A stretch of DNA of 36,963 nucleotides from Rhodopirellula sp. (GTDB lineage: Bacteria; Planctomycetota; Planctomycetia; Pirellulales; Pirellulaceae). A program made the translations under genes and the position numbers. Shown piece by piece: positions 24,714 through 32,930 of the stretch. Each line of letters begins with the position of its first letter. Within the stretch, counting starts at the first letter, position 1. Location: assembly GCA_002690925.1 (NCBI GenBank), contig NZGD01000262.1, positions 1 to 36,963 of the forward strand. Reading direction: 5' to 3'. Under the pieces are notes generated by a model. It was not told the DNA's origin and did not search any database. It was given only the letters and a program-made list of their open reading frames with translations.

Positions 24714-26301
24714 AGATCATCCACCTTACAGTGCAAACGACTCACGCGTTAAAACACACGTACGATTCATCGCAGAAATTCAGCAACAACAAGAAACCAA
24801 CACACCTCGAGACGATAGCCAGCCAACAACCCCACATCAACGCCAAACCAATCACTCGCGTCGAAAGCGGAACTTACACCGAACCATGGTTTGTTTGATT
24901 CAGCGATCGTCCCAGCCAAACATCAGCAACCCCAGAGGGTCAATGTCGCTGGGCAACCACGGTGTGTCAGATGGACCACCAACAACTCAGCGAATGCCCC
25001 GACACGTAAACAAACGACCTCAAGCCACCCAAAGGCATCCGAATTTCCTGTGGTGATCAGGTTCCATACCTCCGCTGCATAAGGCAAACCGCCCCAAACG
25101 CAGCCGCTGTTTCGATCATGCCCCGAGCCACCCTGACCATGCTGATTTCATAGTCTGCACCAACATCACTGTTCAATACGACTCGTGCTCCCCATCCTGC
25201 AAATGCAAGCGATTCATGAAACCAGCCCCCAGAATAAATTGGTCACTGGACAGTGCGATGCAACTGCACCAGCGCCCGTCAACGCCGTCACCTCCGAAGC
25301 ATTCAAGTGATTGCCAGACCCCAGGACGGATTTCCTCTTCAACGGATTAGCCCAGTGATAGACATCAACGTAGCCTGCGTCCCAAACAAATCACATACCA
25401 ACTGGCACTCTGGGACCGTCTCTGCAAAATGCGTCTGTATCAGGGTTTCTCTTTCCGCTGCCAACCAACGGACACTGAATAAAAGCTCTTCTGTGCACAA
25501 GACAGCAAAACGAGGTGTCACAGCGAACTCCACCCCACCGTTCGCTGGAAAAGCATCCACCAATACTGCTGATTCCTGTAACAACTGAGCCGTTGACCGA
25601 AACGACGCAGAAGTTGCATTATGATTCATCAAGACCCACCCAATTGCCGCCTCAGTCTCCAAAGCTTTAGCGCATTGCATCACGACTCCTGTCGCGTCCT
25701 CACGAACGGTGACGAAACCGGTAAATTCGGTCGTCCCCGACACCAGCAAGTTCTACGTCACCTACTTCGTCATACTAGCTACAAGCGATGAGTCAGCCCA
25801 ACGTTCCTCTGCTGGAAATATCACTTGTGACAACCAATTCATGAGCCCAAGTCCGAGAGCTCCAATGATTTCAAATTGAAGTAGATGAAGATGAGAATCA
25901 TTGAAACATGAGCAGATCAAAGTACGCTTGTACCGGCATCCGCAGAAAGGAGTATCTCGCCCTCACCAACATCCGTGATTCCCTCGCTTTGCACGACTGC
26001 AAAACCGGGAGCCAAACCACAGATGCCCGCAGCAACCTCCTTAAGCATTTACCCAGCGATGATCAGCTTTATCATGCCCGCCGTATTATTCAGCAACTAG
26101 TAAGACCGCTGACCCTGATCTCATCGAACAAAACAGATTGCGATTGCGGTAAAAAACAAGCCTCAAGCGAGTCACATGAATGTTGCTGCCGTGTAGCACC
26201 GGGCTGAATGACACTTTCACGACTCACCCTTCGTGTGCTAGGATAAAGTTTGATTCCAGATCTGAACGCGAGTGACTACAATAGTTCAGAGTGCTGCACC
26301 C
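24714..26301. other. Gene-poor region before tRNA-Glu
   Basis: This 1.6-kb stretch has no recognisable family. The plus strand is rich in A and C. The only frame with a reasonable amino-acid mix is on the minus strand (25339-25749, listed separately). A plus-strand frame at 25908-26207 is Cys- and Ser-rich and has no ribosome binding site, and I do not support it. A TAGGAT box near 26236 could be a promoter element for the tRNA. Confidence 0.5.
25339..25749 (-). CDS. Possible hypothetical protein
   Basis: A 136-codon minus-strand frame is bounded upstream by a TAG at 25753-25755 and begins at a TTG at 25749 or a GTG at 25743. Its composition is natural, with alternating hydrophobic runs (VVMQCAKALETEAAIGWVLM, GGVEFAVTPRFAVL, ELLFSVRWLAAERETLI), which is more protein-like than other frames nearby. 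I recognise no family, and no good ribosome binding site was seen. It may be an ORFan or the remnant of a larger gene. Confidence 0.35.
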   Translation of the reverse strand: MLVSGTTEFTGFVTVREDATGVVMQCAKALETEAAIGWVLMNHNATSASFRSTAQLLQESAVLVDAFPANGGVEFAVTPRFAVLCTEELLFSVRWLAAERETLIQTHFAETVPECQLVCDLFGTQATLMSITGLIR

Positions 26302-27175
26302 GCCCCCTTCGTCTAGTGGCCCAGGACACTGGATTCTCAGTCCAGAAACGGTAGTTCAAATCTGCCAGGGGGTATTTCCGGAATATCTGCTCGCCAGCAC
26401 ATAATGTTTCTGCGCACGACTGCCGCGTTCTTACTGGAAACGGCTTGAATCCTTCCCGACAGACGATCCGCTCTGGCAGCGAGATACCTCTCAGCACCGG
26501 AACCGTGAAAGCGTCTGCGAGTTCAAGACAGTGCCTTGCTTCACGAAACAGAGAGGCTGTCTTGGAAAGTGCAACAGGGACGTTGTATGCTCGCCTCATA
26601 TTACTAACCGGAATATTACGCAGCAGTATGATCACCAAAGTTGCTGAAATTTGCTTCGTTTCATAAGCTGGCAACAATGGTTCAAAGCAGGTGTGCTCCA
26701 TGATCGAATCGCATGCAAAACTCATCGCACACTGGCGTCCATGCACATCACCGCCAGCCGATGCTAAGCAATCCTTGCCACAGGATGCAACTAAAATTCG
26801 GCAGGAAAAACCCCTAGCACCAAAACCCAAACAACATCTGCTCCTCCCTGGAAAAACTATTTGCCCAACAATTCCAAGGCAGCCATGCGCTGAAGATCCA
26901 TACCACTTCAGGACATTACCGATCAGTCTGCCAAGAGTCACTCGCTTCGTACCTACGTGATGCTCCAACGTACTCAATTCCGCAACGCGGACGACATCGT
27001 AGCCTGAGATATACCCCCAAAATGGAGTGGCGATCAAAATGAAAGTGAACTTCAAACTGTGCGATTGCACCTGCAAGAATCTTGATTCAAGAGCAGCAGG
27101 ATGAATACGGGTCAAAACGCTTGGAAGCTTGTTGATTTTTTGACTGTAAAAACAAAACAAGCGGTAGCCGGTCAT
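26276..27175 (-). other. Long open frame antisense to tRNA-Glu, coding status doubtful
   Basis: A minus-strand frame of 299 codons runs from an ATG at 27175 to a stop at 26276 and passes antisense through the whole tRNA-Glu. Such length is unlikely by chance, yet the product is rich in Cys and Arg, shows no domain I know, and its last 35 codons are tRNA complement. It may be an ORFan gene, a remnant, or chance. I do not call it a gene. Confidence 0.2.
26302..26374 (+). tRNA. tRNA-Glu (anticodon CTC)
   Basis: The acceptor stem GCCCCCT (26302-26308) pairs with AGGGGGT (26367-26373) with a G-T closing pair, and discriminator A is at 26374. The anticodon stem CTGGA/TCCAG encloses the loop TTCTCAG with anticodon CTC, which reads GAG. 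The T arm GGTAG-TTCAAAT-CTGCC is intact. The 5' part (TTCGTCTAGTGGCCCAGGACA) matches the typical bacterial tRNA-Glu D-arm. CCA is not encoded. It is alone in a gene-poor region. Confidence 0.95.
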
Positions 27176-27414
27176 TAAGTGAATTCCTTTGTCAGCGAAC
27201 CAGAAAGCCCAGCCCTACCAAAGCCCTTTCAACTCAACCAACACGTTGGTCCCGCTAACTTCAATCTGCAACCCTATTTTACCCATCACGCCCCCTGACC
27301 CAAACGGGCAACTGACCTGCGCGTCGAGTCACACATTTCCTGCAAAATCGCAATTTGAGAAAACATCTTTCTATTTTCTGTGATTAGCCGATCTCACACG
27401 CCAACGCTATACTG

Positions 27415-27436
27415 AGGAACGCACGGGTGTGTTCCT
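27415..27436. promoter_or_regulatory. Ten-bp inverted repeat upstream of the LRR gene
   Basis: AGGAACGCAC (27415-27424) pairs with GTGTGTTCCT (27427-27436) with one G-T wobble. It lies directly after the possible -10 box TATACT and 115 bp before the ATG at 27551. It could be a 5'-leader hairpin or an operator. Confidence 0.4.
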
Positions 27437-27467
27437 GAGACACGTGATGCAGACGTCAATTACACCA

Positions 27468-27500
27468 GGGTCTTGCATGAAAGAGGGTCTTGCATGAAAG
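27468..27500. repeat. Duplicated 16-bp element upstream of the LRR gene
   Basis: GGGTCTTGCATGAAAG occurs at 27468-27483 and again at 27485-27500, one base apart. The two copies are identical and 17 bp apart in phase, about half a turn off two full helical turns. It may be a tandem binding site or a recent duplication. Confidence 0.85.
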
Positions 27501-27550
27501 GCCGATGTCTTCGATCGCACGACCACTGATCAAATCCTGACGAGAACCGC

Positions 27551-28912
27551 ATGACTCCTTGGCCTATTCGTTTTTTCCGCGGCATCATTGCAAGCGTCTT
27601 GATCGTCCTGCTTCATCAAACCAACGTGGTTGGCCAGACAGAGACAACACAGCCACCCCCAACCTCGGAAGCTGCCAACGTCGAGGCACCGGAAACTCTG
27701 ATTTCCATGTCGGAAAAACGGAGGCTTGCAATCGAAGCTGCATTTGAGAACCTCAGGCATCGGAAATTCGGAATCCGGCAAGTAGCAACTCAGCACCTCG
27801 CCAACGCAGGAATTTCGGTTTTACCAGAACTTGAAAGACGCGCACTTGGAAGTGACGTTGATTTCCAAAACAACTGTATCGGCATCATTTCTGCAATTGG
27901 CCGAGAGGAGCAGTCCCTCGATCCCGCGGTTGCCGCTTTGGAAAGGCTGAGCAATGACCCGACGTTCGATTCGGCAGGCAAGGCTTTAGAGGAACTTTCC
28001 CAGCTTAAAAAACACCAGACGAATCGTGCCATTCGCTTACTCAAGGAATCCGGGGTTTCCGTAAGCCAAAACAACTCGCGCGGCCAGGTTTATTCCATCA
28101 ACAACCTCAGCCAAGACGAACAATGCAAGCACCTCAAGCACTTCCCTTACCTTTCCTTTCTGACAATCAATGGAAATGGGTTAACCGACGCCTGCATCAA
28201 GTCAATCAGTAAGGTTCCAAACCTTAATACTCTGTACCTGAACTCAACCGCCATCTCCCCAAAGGGGATCGCGGAGATGAAGTCATTTCCCAACCTTGCT
28301 CAACTCACGCTTGCGGGAAATATTTCCGCAGCACACATCGAAGCGTTGACTCACGTCCCACAACTCTCAAGTGTACAACTCTATACACCAGTCGGCGATG
28401 AAGAATTAATCGCAGCCGCAAAACTGAAGGTGTCCCAGCTGACTTTCGCGAAGCTAAAGCCGTCTGCCAAGACGGCGGAAATCATGCAGTCAGTTAACGC
28501 CAGCAAGTTACAACTCACGTTTTACTCTTTGAAAGACAGTGATTTGAAGTGGCTCAGCGGCAGCAAGACCCCCTCACTGATCATCAGCATTTCCAGCTCG
28601 AAAGCACTTACTGACGACGGAATCCGTTTTCTCGAGAACGCCAATATCACCAGACTCTCACTTTCCCAAACCGGAATCACCGCTGAAGCGATGAAGCACA
28701 TCGGTTCTCTCAAAAAACTGCAGAGTCTCTCGATCACTAGCAGCCCAATCGATGACGAAAGCCTGAATTATCTTTCGAACCTTGAAGATCTCACATCCTT
28801 GAGACTGCAAGATACCAACGTCACTGGTGACGGTATGGCAACACTCAAAGAGAAACTAAGCAGACTGCGATCAATGTTTCCAAACCCGACTCCCAAGAAA
28901 CCGGGCAAATGA
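27551..28912 (+). CDS. Exported leucine-rich-repeat protein
   Basis: The 453-residue protein has a signal peptide (basic PIRFFRG, hydrophobic IIASVLIVLLHQ, ending near VVGQ), a helical region with HEAT-like character (about 55-150), and then a run of leucine-rich repeats (about 175-440). Repeat lines include LKHFPYLSFLTINGNGLTDA, VPNLNTLYLNSTAISPKGIA, LKKLQSLSITSSPIDDESLN and LEDLTSLRLQDTNVTGDGMA, each with the LxxLxLxxTxIT pattern of the cysteine-containing or RNI-like subtype. It is probably a periplasmic or surface protein for protein-protein contact. The function is unknown; such proteins are numerous in planctomycetes. It stands alone, and the next gene converges on it. Confidence 0.88.
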   Translation: MTPWPIRFFRGIIASVLIVLLHQTNVVGQTETTQPPPTSEAANVEAPETLISMSEKRRLAIEAAFENLRHRKFGIRQVATQHLANAGISVLPELERRALGSDVDFQNNCIGIISAIGREEQSLDPAVAALERLSNDPTFDSAGKALEELSQLKKHQTNRAIRLLKESGVSVSQNNSRGQVYSINNLSQDEQCKHLKHFPYLSFLTINGNGLTDACIKSISKVPNLNTLYLNSTAISPKGIAEMKSFPNLAQLTLAGNISAAHIEALTHVPQLSSVQLYTPVGDEELIAAAKLKVSQLTFAKLKPSAKTAEIMQSVNASKLQLTFYSLKDSDLKWLSGSKTPSLIISISSSKALTDDGIRFLENANITRLSLSQTGITAEAMKHIGSLKKLQSLSITSSPIDDESLNYLSNLEDLTSLRLQDTNVTGDGMATLKEKLSRLRSMFPNPTPKKPGK

Positions 28913-29072
28913 GCAAAAGAGACACCGTCATATCCGGCGCCACCACCGATTGCATTTGCTTGCCGCATTAACCCGATTTTCTAACAGCAGCTATCCTCTT
29001 CCGATCGTTAGCCGCGCGGCGAAAACAGTCCTAATCAGAGCACAGAGCCAAGTCTCCTTGAGCAATCGAACG

Positions 29073-29099
29073 AAAAAACCGGCCCACAAGGGGCCGGTT
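29073..29099 (-). terminator. Rho-independent terminator of the Ni-SOD gene
   Basis: On the minus strand, AACCGGCCC (complement of 29099-29091) pairs with GGGCCGGTT (complement of 29085-29077) around a five-base loop. Six T residues overlap and follow the stem's base (complement of 29073-29078). It lies 87 bp after the sodN stop and is well formed. It may also slow the LRR transcript from the other side. Confidence 0.85.
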
Positions 29100-29185
29100 C
29101 GTTGCGACTCACTTATTGAGAAGGCGGCCAGCCATAGCTGGACTACCAGTCACTTGCACACCACTGCCAGTTGGCAGGCACAAGC

Positions 29186-29647
29186 TTAGTGCTCGTGTTT
29201 GAAGTCAGGCTCCTTACCTTCGTATGCACGATACAGATCGAAAATCTTCTTCTCAAGCATTTCAGCGGTTGCCGGATCGGCTGACTGCTTGCACTTCATC
29301 GCTGCAACCATGACTGCGTGCGCGGCAGTGAGTTGCTTGACGTAATTCTTATTATCAGCCTTGATTCTCTGAGCCATGAAATAGGCTGCGATCGTGTTTT
29401 GAATTTTCGTCGCATGATCTTCCTTGGCAGCAACCCAGCGAGCCATTTGATTGACCTTCTGAGCGGTAATTTCACCTTCAGTCATTTCATTGATCTGAGC
29501 TTGCGCCTTGGCAATCGTGTGCTCATCTTCCAACATCTGTTCAAAACGCAATTGATCACCATAAATGCCACAAGGCACTTGGCAGTGAGCCATTGCAAGT
29601 GAAGTGAAAGCACAAGCAAAAGCAATCGAAAGAGCGGAACGCATCAT
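29186..29647 (-). CDS. sodN: Nickel superoxide dismutase, Sec-exported
   Basis: NiSOD converts superoxide to oxygen and hydrogen peroxide. The nickel hook of the family is HCxxPCGxY; here HCQVPCGIYGD occupies residues 21-31. The hook works only with a free N-terminal His, and the preceding 20 residues are a Sec signal (MMRSALSIAF, then a hydrophobic core, then AMA). Cleavage after AMA would expose His21 as residue 1, so the signal peptidase probably replaces the dedicated SodX-type protease, and no sodX gene is adjacent. Position 3 of the hook is Gln instead of the Asp of Streptomyces. The helical rest (133 residues mature) is of normal type. GGAG precedes the ATG pair at 29647 and 29644. The enzyme would act in the periplasm or outside. 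Confidence 0.93.
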   Translation of the reverse strand: MMRSALSIAFACAFTSLAMAHCQVPCGIYGDQLRFEQMLEDEHTIAKAQAQINEMTEGEITAQKVNQMARWVAAKEDHATKIQNTIAAYFMAQRIKADNKNYVKQLTAAHAVMVAAMKCKQSADPATAEMLEKKIFDLYRAYEGKEPDFKHEH

Positions 29648-29795
29648 ACGTGAATCTCCAAAGTTTGAGAATTAAAAGCAAGCAGATTACGCCGGTGACT
29701 TCGAGCAACGTGTCCATTCCCCAAAAAGGATGTACCCATGGCACGGCGTCACTGACAGGACTAACAGTGTACGTAAATATGAGGGCTCGAAAGCC

Positions 29796-30761
29796 CTACC
29801 TCAAGGATTTTCCAACGACGTCAAGCAACAAAGAGTTTGAAACGTTATTTCCGAAATCAGCGTGGCCATCAAGTTGCCAAACGACTTTTTTTGTTTTTGG
29901 CTCCACCTCAACAAGCAACGGCTGACCAGGTCCTGCGTGGCAGTTTCCGATCACATAATTTCCATTGGACAAAACCTCAAGAGTTGTCACCCAAGCCAAA
30001 CAGATGCCGGGCAGATCGTTCTGGTTGATCCGCCACACGATCTGTTTTTCACGGGTAACTTCCAGAACGCTATGCCCATTCCCAGTGGCGACCAGAGTGT
30101 TTCCATTTTTCAGTCGCAAGGCGGCGAAAAGACGATTACCAAACGCTTCCGGCCCATGACCATTTCGAGCCGACTGACCAAACATGGGTACTTCATATTC
30201 CCAAATGACTTTTCCGGTCTTACGATCGTATTCACGCACCTTGCCATCTGCCTCGTGAGCAACCAGGTAGCTACCGGAGTTGGTTGATCGCACCAATCGC
30301 GTATCGCTGTGCGCATCAGGCCGGTCACGTTGCAAAGGAATTTCACGAAGCAGTTTTCCCTCGCGATTGATTTCGATAATTCGACCAACTCCTGACTCCG
30401 CAATCATCGTCGTGCCGTCCGCAAGACGCTCAAAGGCATGGACTTCTATTCGCTTTCCAGCGTTACCATTCTCCTTGCCGGCGTCATATTTCCAAACCAC
30501 TTTGCGAGTTCCGGGATCAATTTCGACCACAGCTGCCCTACCCTGGCGAGTCAAAATATTTCCATTTTCCAAGCGATGAATATCGTGGATCCCACCCCAC
30601 GGCATTTCCCAGCTGACCGAACCATCAGCCTCCACAATCGCTAACCGAGGCCCTCCTTGAAGCAATACCTGATGGTCGGCCCAGGCACTTGAGGAGACAA
30701 GAACGAAAACTGACAAAAAGCTGGCAAATCGCCCCGCGTTCCGGGTAACAAACAGCTTCAT
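29796..30761 (-). CDS. Exported beta-propeller protein, ASST/PQQ-like
   Basis: From the ATG at 30761 the 321-residue product has a signal peptide (KLFVTRNAGRFASFLSVFVL, ending SSAWA). The upstream frame to 30875 would add 38 residues without signal character. The mature protein is a five- or six-bladed propeller with a regular line in each blade: LENGNILTRQGRAAVVEIDP, RLADGTTMIAESGVGRIIEI, SGSYLVAHEADGKVREYDRK, LKNGNTLVATGNGHSVLEV and LSNGNYVIGNCHAGPGQP. This resembles arylsulfotransferase-like (ASST) and PQQ-like propellers, but I cannot identify the catalytic histidines of ASST, so a binding role is possible. It is 148 bp downstream of the Ni-SOD start on the same strand, i.e. upstream in transcription. 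Confidence 0.85.
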   Translation of the reverse strand: MKLFVTRNAGRFASFLSVFVLVSSSAWADHQVLLQGGPRLAIVEADGSVSWEMPWGGIHDIHRLENGNILTRQGRAAVVEIDPGTRKVVWKYDAGKENGNAGKRIEVHAFERLADGTTMIAESGVGRIIEINREGKLLREIPLQRDRPDAHSDTRLVRSTNSGSYLVAHEADGKVREYDRKTGKVIWEYEVPMFGQSARNGHGPEAFGNRLFAALRLKNGNTLVATGNGHSVLEVTREKQIVWRINQNDLPGICLAWVTTLEVLSNGNYVIGNCHAGPGQPLLVEVEPKTKKVVWQLDGHADFGNNVSNSLLLDVVGKSLR

Positions 30762-31084
30762 AACAAGACTTGGGGTGATGAAAGGCAGGATGGACGGATG
30801 AGCTCCGCGAAGCTGATGCGAACGGGGCACGGCGAACCGTGACTCGGACCACCAGACGATAATCCATTGAGGCACAAAATGCTATTCGCCAGCCCCTCGT
30901 GAATACCAAACGGATCGAACTAGCAGGCAAAATCCGGCCGTAGACCGAAAATGGCTTTCGCTCCGGACGCTGCATCCCGAAGCATCCGCACAGGTTGCCG
31001 CCAACGAAAGCCAGTGAGTCGAGTGTAAATGGACGAACTACCTACCAATATGCGGCAAGCGAAATCGCATCAGAAGGATATCGG
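30762..31084. other. Gap between the propeller gene and the aminotransferase
   Basis: No gene, terminator or clear promoter was seen in this 323-bp region. It includes the in-frame upstream extension of the propeller gene, which I consider untranslated. Confidence 0.5.
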
Positions 31085-32404
31085 TTACGAAGAGGGAGAT
31101 CGATTCTCCACGGCGCTCCCCGTGTCGGCAGCCACACCGGAGTTCCCAAGACACTTGCCAATTTGCCGAACCGCTTGCCGCAGACGCTGTTCGTTTTCGA
31201 CCAACGACATTCGCAGGAAGCCTTCACCTGCACTTCCAAACCCACTCCCCGGACTGACCGCAACATTTCCCTCTTCGAGCAACTTCATCGCGAAGTCCAT
31301 GGTGCTCAAGGAACTGCGATACGGCTCGGGCACTTCAGCCCAAACAAACATACCAGCCTTAGGAGATTGCAATTTCCACCCCAGACGCCGCAGGCCGTTT
31401 ACCAGGACATCACGGCGTCCCTGATAGATAATCGACTGGTTTTCGACATTTGCCTCTGTCTCGCGCAACGCGACGATAGCTGCAATTTGAATCGCCTGGA
31501 ACATCCCGTAGTCATAGTAACCTTTGATCGTACCGAGCCCACGGATCATATCGGCGTTCCCAGCGCAAAAACCAACGCGCCACCCCGCCATATTGTATCC
31601 CTTGCTCATCGTAGTGAACTCGACCCCTACGTCTTTGGCCCCGGGAGCCGCAAGAAAACTTGGCGGTTGGTAGCCATCAAACGCCACGTCAGCGTAGGCA
31701 AAGTCGTGGATCACAAGAAATCCATACTTCTTTGCCAAACGTACAACATCAACAAAGAAGTCAGGCTCGATCACAGCCGAGGAAGGGTTGTGGGGATAGT
31801 TGACAATTAGCACTTTGGGCCGCGGTGCCATGTGCTCACAGGTATAAGCCACGTTCTGCAGGAAACGATCCGGATCCGCAACATCCAGCGAGACGACGTT
31901 TCCCGATGCCAAGATGACACCGTACATGTGCACGGGGAAATACGGTGATGGAATCATGGCGGTGTCGCCTGGCCCCATCAAAGCCAGACACATATGCGAG
32001 AAGCCTTCCTTGCTACCCAGACAAGAAATGATTTCTGAATCCGGGTCCAAACGAACTCCGTATTTTCGATAGTACTTACTGGCCACTTCCCGGCGAAGAT
32101 TGACAATACCGTTGGACTTGCTGTATCCGTGGTTTCCCTCATCGGCAGCTGCATCCGCCAGTTTTTGTATGACAGCAGGATCCGGCGGGTCGGATGGATT
32201 CCCCATCCCCAAGTCGATCACATCATCACCAGCCCTTCGCTTCTGGTACAGCGAATTGTTAATCCTGCCAAACATATACGGCGGCAGACGATCAACTCGA
32301 GATGCAAAGTGCACCTCGAACGGCTCAGGAACCGGGTCAGTCGTGGGCATATCGATCGCAGGTGCGTCGATATTGGGTGCATCGATATCGAACGATTCAC
32401 TCAT
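31085..32404 (-). CDS. Class I/II PLP-dependent aminotransferase (AlaC/DapL-like)
   Basis: This 439-residue enzyme is a fold-type I aminotransferase. The PLP lysine is in [17 protein letters not shown] (Lys268 in this numbering), with Arg276 in the same block. Asn206 in VNYPHNPSS and Asp234 in [13 protein letters not shown] hold the cofactor, and the C-terminal GFLRMSLV carries the substrate-carboxylate arginine. It resembles glutamate-pyruvate/alanine aminotransferases (AlaC) and LL-diaminopimelate aminotransferases; the substrate cannot be settled by eye. The first 30 residues contain a repeated ID(A/M)P element (three copies) and are probably disordered. The ATG at 32404 is chosen; the in-frame TTG at 32410 is less likely. 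It has its own promoter region. Confidence 0.92.
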   Translation of the reverse strand: MSESFDIDAPNIDAPAIDMPTTDPVPEPFEVHFASRVDRLPPYMFGRINNSLYQKRRAGDDVIDLGMGNPSDPPDPAVIQKLADAAADEGNHGYSKSNGIVNLRREVASKYYRKYGVRLDPDSEIISCLGSKEGFSHMCLALMGPGDTAMIPSPYFPVHMYGVILASGNVVSLDVADPDRFLQNVAYTCEHMAPRPKVLIVNYPHNPSSAVIEPDFFVDVVRLAKKYGFLVIHDFAYADVAFDGYQPPSFLAAPGAKDVGVEFTTMSKGYNMAGWRVGFCAGNADMIRGLGTIKGYYDYGMFQAIQIAAIVALRETEANVENQSIIYQGRRDVLVNGLRRLGWKLQSPKAGMFVWAEVPEPYRSSLSTMDFAMKLLEEGNVAVSPGSGFGSAGEGFLRMSLVENEQRLRQAVRQIGKCLGNSGVAADTGSAVENRSPSS

Positions 32405-32930
32405 GGTCAAATTATCGCATTAAAAAAATGTATCGGAGATGCTTCCAACAATTCCACCTCAGCTGACAGTGGAATTGCTCTTCCCCCTGACTGTTTCAAA
32501 CTCACCGCACTCACTAGCCTAGCTCGATTCTTCAAAAAGTGACATACCCGCCGGTAGAAACCTGCAATGCGAACCATTTTTTTGCCACTTCAAAAGAGCT
32601 TGTTGAGAACGATGTCGCCAATTCCACACGTCGGCCCATGCTGTATTCGTCACTTCCGAGATGCACCGCCAGTCACCGCAGGCAGTCTTTTCTTGACATA
32701 CGCTTGGACACGCTTCCTTTCCTCCACTCACCACCACCCCGACACGACCTGCTTTGCCTAATAATCACATGCCCCGGCAAGTTAGCCCCGGCTTTACCCA
32801 ACGACTCCGAGTCACCGACACCCTTATCTACCAACAGTGTTGGTGTAGACGTTAGCAACGAGGGCAGCACTGGCCGTCTTTGCAGCGGTTTCTCATGCAG
32901 AGATCCTCCGTCCGACCTAAACCGGGACTT
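32405..32930. other. Gap between the aminotransferase and the arrestin-like gene
   Basis: A plus-strand open frame (32539-32934) crosses it but is Ser/Pro/Cys/His-rich, lacks a ribosome binding site and looks like a chance frame. A small hairpin (CCAACA, one base, TGTTGG) sits near 32830-32842. Nothing else is supported. Confidence 0.5.

Larger units (their letters stand above)
26375..27550. other. Region between tRNA-Glu and the LRR gene
   Basis: Apart from the doubtful antisense frame, the region holds no recognisable gene. Its right end has an inverted repeat (27415-27436) and a duplicated 16-mer (27468-27500), both before the LRR gene. A TATACT box at 27408-27413 could be a -10 element, though no good -35 was found. 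Confidence 0.45.

Noticed and set aside
25885..25910. Possible Fur-box-like sequence TGAGAATCATT
   Set aside because: Only one half-site matches and no iron-related gene is adjacent.
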